Source: Trichoplax sp. H2
Lineage: Eukaryota; Placozoa; Uniplacotomia; Trichoplacea
Direction of reading: 5' to 3'
Assembly (NCBI GenBank): GCA_003344405.1
Contig: NOWV01000001.1
Location: forward strand, 1,178,001-1,242,000
DNA: 64,000 bases
Position numbers and translations under genes: made by a program
Shown: piece by piece, positions 1 to 11,165 of the stretch
Layout: every line of letters begins with the position of its first letter
Numbering within the stretch: the first letter of the stretch is position 1
The notes under the pieces: generated by a model
Told to the model about the DNA's origin: nothing
What the model saw: the letters and a program-made list of their open reading frames with translations, nothing else
Database searches by the model: none

Positions 1-1049
1 GGTATCATGTCATTTCTGATTAATGATTGAGTGAATATGTGTACACTGTATCGCATTAAATTGTTTCTAATTTGTTGATAGAGTTCTCGTAACGGTTTTA
101 CCGATTCGCTTGTCAGCTAGTTTATATCATAGTCGAAAATATTCAGTTTATTTTATAAAAGATGATGAAAATTTATTTTAATGATAGTCCGAAATTGTAG
201 CGTCTTTTTGAAGTCTTTGATAATCTGAAAGTGTATCATTGCCGATTTTCGGTTGACTTATTAAATATAGCATCAACTAAATCAATCGCTCAATGTAGAT
301 GACTTGAGTAGGTGTAGTATATATGCAAGTAGTCATGTCCTTTTTTAAAACAGGAAGATTGGTATTTCCATTGGAAAGACATTGCTGACCGCTAGTTTAT
401 TAGGTATTTTTCAAAAGTAGGGATTAAATATACGAATTTCCAGTACACGAGTCCGGCCATTTAGATCACATTACTGACATGTGGCCTAGTAAGAAGAGTG
501 GTGATGCACTTGATTTTCTGAAGTAAAATATTGTCTTCATTTCATATATCGTAAGTCCTACGATCAAACAACTAGGAGAGAGTTCAACGTTTACGAGGGT
601 ATCCATGCAATGGATCATAATTATACTGCTGCATTAACTTTGACATTAATGCATTTATGTAGGAAATCATGATTGTATGGAATGTTTTATCATGGACTAC
701 TGGATATACTGTACATCGATGTATCTAGTAGTTTATGGTTTTATCCTCAGTATGCCTTTACTATCCGATGTGTCAAAGCCTGTGATTGTGTAAGTTTTCA
801 TTAGCTTAGTAATTTCTATACTGTATTTACCACTAGTATGCGGTTGATTCATTCATCATTATACATAACATATAGTATCTACAATATGTCTTAATTAATT
901 CTAACTGTCAGGAACCAACAACAGCTACTGTAATACTGGGGCCGATGTTCACTTCCTGAGCCATACATTAGTGCTGTAGATGATTTATTAGGTCTTAGAC
1001 CAATGGTCATGAGTGCGCTTGAAATATTGAAATAAAATCCTACTGAATA
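1..1049. other. Left-edge intergenic DNA
   Basis: No open frame with family motifs, no exon with convincing splice signals and no RNA gene was recognised here on either strand. The stretch is AT-rich single-copy-looking sequence up to the minisatellite that follows. Confidence 0.6.
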
Positions 1050-1860
1050 TTGCTTATGTACGCGTATACTGTACTATAGGATTAAAGATTAATAAAATTA
1101 GGACTTTTGCCTACCTTTTACGGTTAATGCCCTAATTCATGCAGTTATTAAGGAATCACAAGAGCTGAATGTAATTTCAATTGGAATAAAATCGTCGTCA
1201 ATTCTACCTATATATGACATATGACTATATACGCGTATACTGTACTATGGATCAAGGACATTTCAATTGAAATAAAATCGTCCATAATTTTACACATATA
1301 CACGTACAGTATACTGTACTATACTGTAGGATCAAGGACATTTGCCCATCTTTTACCGTTAATGCTGTATTTCATGCAATTATTAAGGAATGATCAGAGC
1401 TGAATGTCATTTAAACTGGAATATAATCGTATTCAGTTCTACATATATACGCGTATACTGCACTATGGATCAAGGACATTTCAATTGAAATAAAATCGTC
1501 CATAATTTTACACATATACGCGTACAGTATACTGTACTATGCTGTAGGATCAAGGACATTTGCCCGTCTTTTACCGTTAATGCTGTATTTCATGCAGTTA
1601 TTAAGGAATCACAAGAGCTGAATGTGATTTCAATTGGAATAAAATCGTCGTCAGTTCTACCTATATATGACATATGACTATATACGCGTATACTTTACTG
1701 TACTAATGGATCAAGGACATTTCAATTGAAATAAAATCGTCCATAATTTTACATACTGTACTATAGTGTAGGATCAAGGACATTTGCCCATCTTTTACCG
1801 TTAATGCTATATTTCCTGTCGTGGTGAAGGAGTCACGTGAGCAGAATGTGATCGATTGTA
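1050..1860. repeat. Tandem minisatellite, unit about 218-234 bp
   Basis: Four imperfect direct copies are visible. The landmark TTTTACSGTTAATGC occurs at about 1117, 1351, 1569 and 1793, spaced 234, 218 and 224 bp. Each unit also carries ATTAAGGAATSA, AAGAGCTGAATG-like text, GGAATAAAATCGTC, a TATACGCGTATACTGTACTAT block and GGATCAAGGACATTT. Short open frames inside are repeat-derived and are not treated as genes. Confidence 0.9.
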
Positions 1861-2035
1861 TACAGTATATTCTACTGTACAGTGTACAGTGTACAGTAGA
1901 ACACAGACACAGTAGACAGTACTGTACTGTCCAATGGCACGGCACACACACTCTTGATACAGTATTGCAGGAAGTCGTTGATAGCGCAGTCAGTAGCCAG
2001 TGTACTGTGTACTGTACTGTACAGTATGTATCCAA
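1856..2035. repeat. Palindromic TACTG/TACAG-type repeat block
   Basis: The block is made of GTACAGTGTACAGTGTACAG and TACTGTACTGTAC-like runs. These are mixtures of the 5-mers TACTG and TACAG with their complements, so both strands look alike. The same repeat type recurs at about 18.3, 23.1-23.5, 30.7-31.4, 47.5-47.6 and 48.05-48.2 kb, mostly at gene 5' ends. Confidence 0.85.
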
Positions 2036-2040
2036 CGCAA

Positions 2041-2320
2041 GAATGGACACCACTCGAATAAGCTGGGCTGACTCTTCCTACAGTTCGACTCAGTCCGGTA
2101 TGATGGGTGTGGAAGACGCGTCAGTCAATCACAACTCGCTATTTCATGACGACAATAGATCTCCAAAGGAAGTTCCTATTGCTATTGTTCTCCACTTTAG
2201 TTTCTTTTGTCTTACTGGTTGCCTGGTCGATGTTACGGTTGCCCAGTGTCAGCCCATTGCTCGGTTCAACCTTTGTCATTGTATGGCGCTAGACTGCAAT
2301 CACTCTCATACTTGATTCTA
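2041..2320 (+). pseudogene. Possible fragment of a small membrane-protein gene (TMEM134/TMEM230-like), frame-broken
   Basis: This GC-richer island directly after the repeat block looks coding. An ATG at about 2043 opens a Ser/Asp-rich hydrophilic frame running to SPKEVPIAIVL. The hydrophobic continuation (STLVSFVLLVAWSML, then SVSPLLGSTFVIVW) is in another frame of the same strand, so one reading needs a frame change near 2190. A polypyrimidine tract ending in CTTTAG just there could instead be a splice acceptor. The arrangement of a polar N-terminus, a PK motif and two hydrophobic stretches recalls the TMEM230/TMEM134 family, but this is weak. It could also be chance open sequence. Confidence 0.22.
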
Positions 2321-2379
2321 CAAATTGTAAATCATCAATTGATGACTGCAACAACAAATATTGTAGACGAATTGTGAAT

Positions 2380-3180
2380 TTCCATCAAAGTTGACAGCCA
2401 ACGTAGGAAAAGCGACATGGTTGATTTCAACTGACAGTTTCGATCTCGTCCAATGAACGATTGAAGTTGATTATCCACAGTTTTCTACCTACGCAGTTAT
2501 CGCAAGTTCATCGATCTTGTGCGTTTATATAAACAACATTGCTGGTGATTCCAAATCTTTAACCAATTGTTAACGTTCATTAGGGTGGACAAGCGGTGTG
2601 GAAAAACGACTTGGCTCATTCCAACTCCATATTTTGATCTTGCTAAATCAACTATTGAAGCTGGCTATCCATACTTTTCCACCAACAGAGTTAGCGCATG
2701 GTAATCAATCTTTTACGTGTATAAGTAGCATTGTTGGTGATACCAAAATCTTCAATTAATTGTCAACATTCATAAAAGCGGACAGTCAGCATAGAACAAC
2801 CACTCCACTGATTCTAGCTCAGTATTAAACTCTTACCAAATCAACCATTGATGTTGGCTATCAACAGTTTTCAATCAACTGAGTCATCGTAAGACAATCT
2901 ATCTTATAATACGTCTATAAACGACATTGTTGGTGATTAGAAATCTTGCAGAATTGACAAATTGTCAACATTCACAAGGGCTGACACACAGTGTAGAAAA
3001 GCGCCTTGGCTGATTCCAACCCGGTTTTGAAATCTTCTCAAATCGATTGTTAAAGTTTACTATCGAGAATTTTCTACTGACAGTACTGGGTTATCGTGGG
3101 GGTAATCGATCTTTTATATAAACAACACAGTCGGTATTGAAAAACTTGACAAAATTTATCCTTCAAGTTGAATCTGCCTA
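2380..3180 (+). repeat. Four-copy ~196 bp tandem repeat, each copy with a TATA-like element
   Basis: Diverged direct copies share CAACATTC..AAGSGYGGACA, TTGGCTSATTCCAAC, AAATCAAYYATTGAAG, TTTTCYACCAAC and an element of the form TATAAACRACATTGTTGGTGATT followed by AAATCTT. TATA-like cores start near 2526, 2718, 2914 and 3115, so the spacing is about 192, 196 and 201 bp. The last copy lies about 140 bp before the ATG of the carboxypeptidase gene and appears to be its core promoter. The repeat is therefore a multiplied promoter unit. Confidence 0.85.
3115..3122 (+). promoter_or_regulatory. Putative TATA box of the first carboxypeptidase gene
   Basis: TATATAAA lies 140 bp upstream of the ATG at 3262, in the last unit of the tandem repeat. 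A start site about 30 bp downstream would leave a 5' leader of roughly 110 bp. Inferred from sequence only. Confidence 0.5.
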
Positions 3181-3261
3181 CTCCAATTCAAAAAAAAAAA
3201 CTCCACGCTTGACGATATCATCAAATATTTATATTGACTGGTGACCAACAAGGAAAGAAAA

Positions 3262-4728
3262 ATGGAAGACGAACTATTAGATGAAACACAACATGGAGGT
3301 AAAGTGGCGTTAGAATTTGTCCAGAAAAAGCGATTCTCATCCAAAATCTATGCGGCTATCGTGGTTTTTGTAATAGCAGTAATTTTAATAGCAGTCTTAA
3401 TCACTCTCTTTGCTACCGGTGTCATCGGCGGCAACAAGGCTCAAACTCCAACCAATGTAACCAATGTTACTATCAATGGTGTACCAGGAGAACGCTGGGA
3501 TTATGTCACCGTTCGACCTGGAGCGCATATGTTCTACATGTTTTATGGCTCAACAAAGACAACACCTTCACGCGATCAGTTGCCTTTAATCCTATGGTTG
3601 CAAGGTGGTCCGGGTGGATCGTCCACTGGATTTGGTAACTTTGCAGAAATTGGCCCGTTAGATATTAATCTGAAGCCAAGGAAATCTACTTGGCTATCGC
3701 GAGCCAACTTATTGTTTATAGATAATCCTGTAGGTACTGGATGGAGTTACGTTGATAATTCCTCCTTGTATACCACCGATGTGGATCAAATTGCTTCCGA
3801 TCTCGTCGTAGCTATCAAAGTTATATTCAATCAAATTCCTAAAATGAGAAAAGTACCATTCTATATTTTTGCTGAGTCGTATGGTGGAAAGATGACTGTA
3901 GCATTTGCAATCCAATTGAAAAAGGCTATTGCTTCCAATAGTATTCAATGCAATTTTCATGGAGTAGCCCTTGGAGATTCATGGATATCACCTTATGATT
4001 ATGTTAACACTTGGGGACCATACTTATTTGCTTTATCGTTATTGGATAAGAAGGAAGAAAAATCGGTCCAATATTACTCATCCTCTATTGCACAAGCAAT
4101 GAAAAATCAACAGTATCAAAATGCTACTAATTTGTGGCGATCAGCAGAACGATACATAGAATTGGTAACTGGGAATGTCAATTTTTACAATGTTTTATCG
4201 CATCGCTACCGTTTCTCCTCTAAAAAACGAGAGCAGTCGGAACAAGAAAAACTTGAAGCTTATTATCATTCTAGAGTTCGCCGATCATCGGGGCGCACAC
4301 TTTCTTCAGTCATGAATAGTGATGTCAGGAAAATGTTAGGAAGTATCATTCCTTCTAATGTTGTATGGGCTGGCCAAGCAAATCAAGTCTTTGCATATCA
4401 AGAAATTGATTTTATGAAGCCAGTGATTGATAGAGTAGATGAGTTGTTAAATATGAATGTTACTGTTGCCGTCTATAACGGCCAATTAGACGTTATATGC
4501 GATACCTTGGGTACGGAAGCTTGGATGGCAAAATTAAAATGGAAAAATTTGCAAAACTTCCAAAGTGCTAAGAAGCACATTATGAAATTAAGCAACAAAT
4601 CAGTTGCTGGCTTTTATAAAAAATTCAATAATCTGTCCTTATTTTGGATACTGAAAGCTGGTCATATGGTACCCATTGATGCACCTGACGCTGCACTACA
4701 AATGGTAGATACCATACTCACATTTTAA
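3262..4728 (+). CDS. SCPEP1: Retinoid-inducible-type serine carboxypeptidase, membrane-anchored paralogue
   Basis: Intronless 488-residue member of the S10 serine carboxypeptidase family, closest in wording to vertebrate SCPEP1. Such enzymes remove C-terminal residues in the secretory or lysosomal pathway. The oxyanion motif LQGGPGGSSTGFGNF is intact. The triad is Ser206 (AESYGGK), Asp410 (NGQLDVI) and His468 (KAGHMVP). Other family blocks are ERWDYVTVRPGAHMF, FIDNPVGTGWSYV and GVALGDSWISP. The first ATG in frame is at 3262, 21 bases inside a slightly longer open frame that has no other ATG. The N-terminus is polar, then residues about 29-57 are strongly hydrophobic without an obvious cleavage site. 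This suggests a type II signal anchor rather than the cleaved signal peptide usual for the family. Several N-glycosylation sites (NVTNVT, NNSS-like) fit a lumenal enzyme. A second copy lies at 11166. Confidence 0.93.
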   Translation: MEDELLDETQHGGKVALEFVQKKRFSSKIYAAIVVFVIAVILIAVLITLFATGVIGGNKAQTPTNVTNVTINGVPGERWDYVTVRPGAHMFYMFYGSTKTTPSRDQLPLILWLQGGPGGSSTGFGNFAEIGPLDINLKPRKSTWLSRANLLFIDNPVGTGWSYVDNSSLYTTDVDQIASDLVVAIKVIFNQIPKMRKVPFYIFAESYGGKMTVAFAIQLKKAIASNSIQCNFHGVALGDSWISPYDYVNTWGPYLFALSLLDKKEEKSVQYYSSSIAQAMKNQQYQNATNLWRSAERYIELVTGNVNFYNVLSHRYRFSSKKREQSEQEKLEAYYHSRVRRSSGRTLSSVMNSDVRKMLGSIIPSNVVWAGQANQVFAYQEIDFMKPVIDRVDELLNMNVTVAVYNGQLDVICDTLGTEAWMAKLKWKNLQNFQSAKKHIMKLSNKSVAGFYKKFNNLSLFWILKAGHMVPIDAPDAALQMVDTILTF

Positions 4729-7700
4729 TAAGAACGACCCTACAATTTCTTGATATACATGCATTTTCTCCGATGTATGTAGTTGGCATAATGCATACAG
4801 TATCTTAACACAGGAGTAGCTTTTAGTAATATGTAGTTTTGCTTTAACGGGTTTGAAGATGATATCCATCAATGGTTTAAAGTACTCACATGTATAAGAT
4901 AGCAAATGCTACTCAAAAATACTTTGGCAATCTTAACTGTGGATACATTTTAAATTATCATAAGTCATTACTGCATGATACGATTAAATTAAACATGATT
5001 TCATGCCTTATTTCTTTATTCTTTATGTTAATATTATTCCTGATTCAATCTATAACATGTTATTAACTTATTCTGTAGCAATTATTATCTTTGCAATTAA
5101 CGAAACATTGAACCATTTGTCATTTTAAAAATATTATTATACTGTAGCTTGATTTATAGGCTATAACCAAATAGAATAGATTTCGTTTATATCGTAAAAA
5201 TTCTTTCTTGTTGTATATATATCAGGAAAATGTTATTAATAAAATTAATTTGCTTGTGATTTAAGACAACTAGAATTTACTCTATCGTTTGTAAAGTATT
5301 ACTTTGTAGCAAGATATCCAACAATAAGAATAAAACTACGTCTCAACAAAAGATGATTTATGAACGTTCTGATTGTATGTATAATAGTTAAAAATAGGGT
5401 TTAGTAGTTTTCATTTCTTTTATTAATAATACTTCATAATCTGCCATGTTATAAGAAATGGTCAAATTCCAGTAAATTCTATCTATAGGATGGCATTGTA
5501 TTATTGACATCATGTTCTCATAGTAGCAAAATCTATTTTTCTTGTTTTTTAATGTATTGCTATCTGGCAGTGGCGATATCTTACCTTTGTAAACGGCATT
5601 TCTATGTAAATCCTCAACAATGGCAATAAAAATCTGTCAACGAAAGACTGCTCTATCCGCATATTCGTTTCCTATAGCTCTCTAATAAAGTAGAGACTAT
5701 TAGATTTCCGCCTGTAACTTAACAACTTTTTTTAATAAAATGTACTAATCGTATACTAGGGTAATTATGGTAATGATACTTATTTTCTCAATTATAGCAA
5801 CTGTAAGATGAATAGAACTAGACTTGGTGATATATCTTGAGATTCGAAGAATTTTTTGCCAAGTAAACCTTAAATAGAATTATGGAGTAGTATCGTTATT
5901 TGAACGGAATCGTAGCAATAAACTTCAAATATGTGTACACCACTACGAGTTTTTGATTAGATTGAATCAATTCTAGCCTACACGACGACAATAATTTCAG
6001 TAGATAAATGCTTCATCGCGCTTTGATACATTTAGAGTATAGTACATATGAACAGGTGCAGAGAAAAAAATAAAGTGATTTCTGTAATATTTATTTAATT
6101 AGTTAATGATAACATAACCAGTATTGGGTGAAATCTTATAAAAATTTAGTCTATTTCTGTTTAAAACATATTGTAACTGCATTATGATTTCCTTTATAAA
6201 ACAGTATTAATTGGCGTCAATTTATGTTTACGTAATTTTAAGGTGATGTGATCCAGGCAAAGTATATTTAATGATATGAATTACAAAGCATGTATGTTTA
6301 ATTTTTCCATAGTTATACAAATTTCTTTTCATGAAATAGTGGAAATTGTTTTAGAGTCTAATTAAATGACTTTGACGAAATATGGTATACCGTAAGTAAG
6401 AAACATCATACTGGAGTAGGTTGCTTTATTTTAAGGCTTTATTTTTTATATAGTATACGTTATTTTCTTCCTATAACAGGGATAATCTCTCATAAATGTC
6501 CATAAAACAGGTTTATTGCTATAGTTCATGATAAAACCAAAGCGACTAGGGTGTATATTTATTTAGTAATAGACTAAAAAATTTAGATCCATTAGACCAT
6601 TAGCAAGGAATACTCTCTTGGCAAAACGGCCATAAACGACTGATAGTAAGTACCCCATAGAAAATACTGTATACTAAGGATTGACTAGATACCAAACCCT
6701 ATTACTGCAAAGGATTACTATTATTGTATACGGAAATGATGTAGAAAATTAATTTTTCTAAATATGAAGCAGACATTACCTGTATTTGTATATTTATTAA
6801 AATGATACAGGTATTTATTTCATTCTTATTGACAACAGTACTTATGATACATGATTAAAATCCATAATAGCAGGGAAAATTAAATGAGAATCTTTATATA
6901 ATTTATATGGCTTTAGGATCTTTAATTAATTTATAGTAATACTTATTCATAAATTAGCTTGAAGTAAGGCGATGACAACAATAATAAAAATTTGATGTTA
7001 GTAAATTAGGTTAAAAAGACATTTCATATTGTATATTATTCAATAGCTTTACAATGGACATTCGGCAAATCCTTTTTCCTGTACCATGACTACAAAAGTT
7101 TATGATTAACTTTTGTACAGTTTCAAAGTACAGTCTAAACTAATATAATTTCTTTCTGTATTTCATTATTTAAGAGAATTTTCTCTATAAAATCTAATAA
7201 AGCTTTGAAAATGATTTCAAGTGGCAATATTTCACGATCAATTTATCAATAAATCATTAAACATTAAGAAATATCCAACTGCCAACACTACATCTTTTGG
7301 TGACTTTTATTTATTGTGATAGTTTTGGCATTAATATTGTAGCTTGATAAATGGCCTTGAAATTATTCAGAGTAATAAAATAGTTTAAAATATCGTAAAA
7401 GTTTGAAGAATTATCAGTTATTCTAGCCGTATTGTAATGTTAAAGGCGCATATATTACTATTCTATTAGAAACTGAATTTCTTTGTTCCTCGGCAAAGAC
7501 TTGCGTTTGTTACCTAAAGATAGCTATAGTCTTATTTATTATCTGTCATAAGTAATGGCTCTCTCTCTATATATCTATGTTAACTTTTCGAAATAAAAAA
7601 AAAGATGAATAAAAAAGAGAGCTGCCCTATACATCCTTGCCGCACAGGTTATAAATATTAACTTTTCTATTATATCTTTGACAATCAGTCTTTATTTTAA

Positions 7701-10700
7701 TGGAATGCTTCACACATGCAATGGGCATTATAAATAGATTTTTGTTTATGCTTTATATTCTCTCTAGAATATGAAATACGCACATATATGGATTCATCGG
7801 AATTTCATAGCAAGGATAGTCTACAATCTTACCATTATTTAGTTCATCACCTGTAATACGAGACAGAAGAAATATTTATGTCGCAAACGTTATATTCCGA
7901 TCTCTTATTTTTATTCTATAAAATAGTTCATCATCATGCAGTATTTTACTAATATCTAGTAACTTAAAGCAATTAATGAAACTCACCTAGGGTCCTTTCA
8001 TCCTGCGATATCAGTATGCTAGTCTCTAATACGTACAGCTTCATGCGAAAAGATTTCGTTCTAAGATAGCGGATAAAATAGAGTTAAGATCATATTTTTT
8101 AATTTTTAGCCTTCACTATCATATTTAAAATAGCACTAACTACTTCTTTATTCAGCTTGCATACTTGTAATTGCGATTATTTAATTTCAAGTGCTCCACA
8201 ACTAAATGTAAAATGATATTATTTACTTCTTTACCCAAGTAGTACATTCTTACTCACGAACTATGCATTCTTAGAGATAAATATAATAGCGGTACGATAT
8301 AATCGTTGCCAGTCTGAAAATATTCTATCATAGAATTTCTGTGAAGAATGACCTTCGTTAGTAAAAAACGGGTAGCCAGTTCGAATTAGATAGGATTTTC
8401 TGTATAAATCTATATTGTTTTAAATAAGGCATATTGTCCCTGTAATGGATCCAGCCTTGTTCAGTGGCTGAGTATTTCAGGAAAGAAGTACAGAAGTAGT
8501 AACCTAATTTTAATGCCAGTATATGTAAAGCTAAGGCATACAATAAACCGTATTGAGAAATAAAAGCTGATAATTAAAACTCTTCAGTCAATCTGAATGG
8601 CATAATACTGGATTTCTATTTATATAAATACTTTCGTATCTGGTAAACCAGTTCGCAGTCGATGGCTGTAATTTCAATGAAAGGAACGTAAAATGCTTCA
8701 TTTTTGTAATATGTAAAGCTGAAAGTTATTCTATGGATGTTATTGAAGAATTGTGAGCATTGCGCTATTTACTTCTCAGTTATATTCCTTTCATTAAATT
8801 ATATGAAAGAAATAGTCTTGCTAATAATGATATCCTACTAGGAAAGAACATACAGACAGTTTTATTCGTCATTTGTAGTCGAATTTCATCGCTATAAAGT
8901 TGGAATACATTCTGAGTTGAACAGTTTCACGTTGCATTTTAAATTCATATCTTTTTTGGGGTACTCTTTATAAATTAGGCGTCATTAAATTACGAGTAGA
9001 TTTAAAAGATGTTATAGACTTACAATGCCCTGTACTTTATTCGCTATTAATGGTCTATTTGCAAATGATGCACAATTTCTTATGGAAACTCTATATAATC
9101 AATCCTTCTCTAAAGTGCTTAGCTTCATCCATTACCGGTAATGCCTTATAGTGTGTCTATACGACTTATTTTTCGAAAATTCTGGACAAATCATATTTTT
9201 TGCTAACATTACGGTAACGTTAGCTCTAGCGATGTTGTTGGCATTGCTGTTTAGGTCATTCTATGATTAAAGGCTAAAAATCGAATACTTGGTGTTGATT
9301 CCATACAAATATCGGAATATTTAATTAACGTAACACCAAAAGGATTAATGTAACATTAGTAAAAATTTTTAATAGCTAAAAGGAAGTATGATAGCCTTTA
9401 ACTTTTGATAGTCACACTACAGAATTTCTTCATAAGGCTACTTATAACAATAAAAACGGAAACACAGTTTACAGCGGTTACAATGTTAGAGTAAATTCTA
9501 AAATTTTTAGTTTTCATCTTGACATTAGATCGAATAGCTTTGAAATGTTTTCAGTTTATTCCATAGAATTTTAATGCTTAAATTTTAGGATCATTTTCTA
9601 GCAGCAGAAAAACGGGTTGGTATTGCTGGTAATTTTTAGATTACACTATCAGAATTTACTGCCCAAAATCACTGATAGTTTTCAGTAGCATTAAGGATAG
9701 GATTACAACTGCCAATTTTGGCTATAAAATTAAGGTTAAAATCATTATTCGGAGTAGTTGCAATAACGAAAAATAATTTCGATTTGCTATGATATTAAAG
9801 TGATTAAATCATACAGATTGAATATTTTCAGATTATTTCAATTAATATTTAGCATCTCAATTCAAATCCACACCGTTTTCAGAAACATAAAATAGTGACC
9901 AATATTAAGACTATATTATCATAAACGGTATTATAACTTCTTACAATAACGGACCAAAGAAAACTTCTAATTTACTATAGCGCTAAAGCAATAATATTGT
10001 ACCGACTCAGATAGTCTCTGATTCATTAGGATATAAATTTCAAAACTATATCTTAAAGCAATCCTACTTTCTGCTATAAAAAATTGGATCGTTGTGATCA
10101 TTGAGCTGAAATAAAGGAACAAAGAAAGTTATTAATATCATTTATCACCATAAGAATAGATTTCCATATAGGGAATATCCTTGCAAAACTTTAAAAAAAA
10201 TAACATATTTTCATTCTAGCAGCATTGGCTATAGTACAAATAACGCTATTATACCGATTGCAAATGTAAATACTTTAAGAAAGGCAGTGAAAAATTAAAA
10301 ATTTTCCTTCAATGCCCGACATTTTTCAAAATGTGAATTATTTACTTGATCTATTGTCCGCTAGGCGAGTTTCTAGTATGCATTAGCTAGTCTTTAACGT
10401 GTTCATCGAGATTTTATCAACCTATACACTGGCTAATTGATCATGAGGATATTTGATTAATTTAATTTTCTTTTTGCTGATTAAATATTATGACTAACCC
10501 CGTGGCGACCCGCGAATACTTATGGATAACTGAACACGCATGTCTAAAATTCTCAATTTATAATTAAAATTGAGCAAAATCTTTTATTCCAAATTTGTCA
10601 AGAATAAAGAAAAGTGCTATTCATCTTGACTGGATTTAAATTGATTGAAGCGATCACTGAAAAGAAAGTAACTCTTCAAAATTGTTGGCTATCAACATTA

Positions 10701-11165
10701 TTAGAAAGACTAAAAATAAATTATAACGTTCCAGCAATATTTCAACTTCTTTACTAAATAGAAAAGTAAAGTACAGTATTTTTGATTCTTATTTTTAGAT
10801 TTTATTTTCTCCTAACTAATATCAAGTTGATTTCTAGTTTATAACTATCACATAGCTTATAACCATCCTTATCGATTAAGATTTGGATAAGGAAAATAGG
10901 AGTTAAATACCCTATACGTATCTATTCAATTTTGATCTATTTCGAATCTACTGCAACGGTATTGAAGTTCTAATAAACTGCGCACTTTCGGTTTGATCTA
11001 CTTTACAAATTTGATATAGTGATCATTTTCTGATTAAATTATTGACTAACGAAGAGATTTTCCTGTTTACTGATAACACGACAGATTAAAGATTACTTTA
11101 TTTTACAATAGAAATTGAAGATTTAAGTTTAAAATAGCGAAGATTGACAATCTTAAAATGTTAAC
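4729..11165. other. 6.4 kb gene-free AT-rich spacer
   Basis: No open frame longer than about 60 codons and no recognisable exon, RNA gene or repeat array was found between the two carboxypeptidase genes. AATAAA-type signals after 4728 are frequent but not diagnostic in such AT-rich sequence. Remnants of further carboxypeptidase copies were looked for by motif (GGPG, ESYGGK, AGHMVP) and not seen. Confidence 0.6.
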
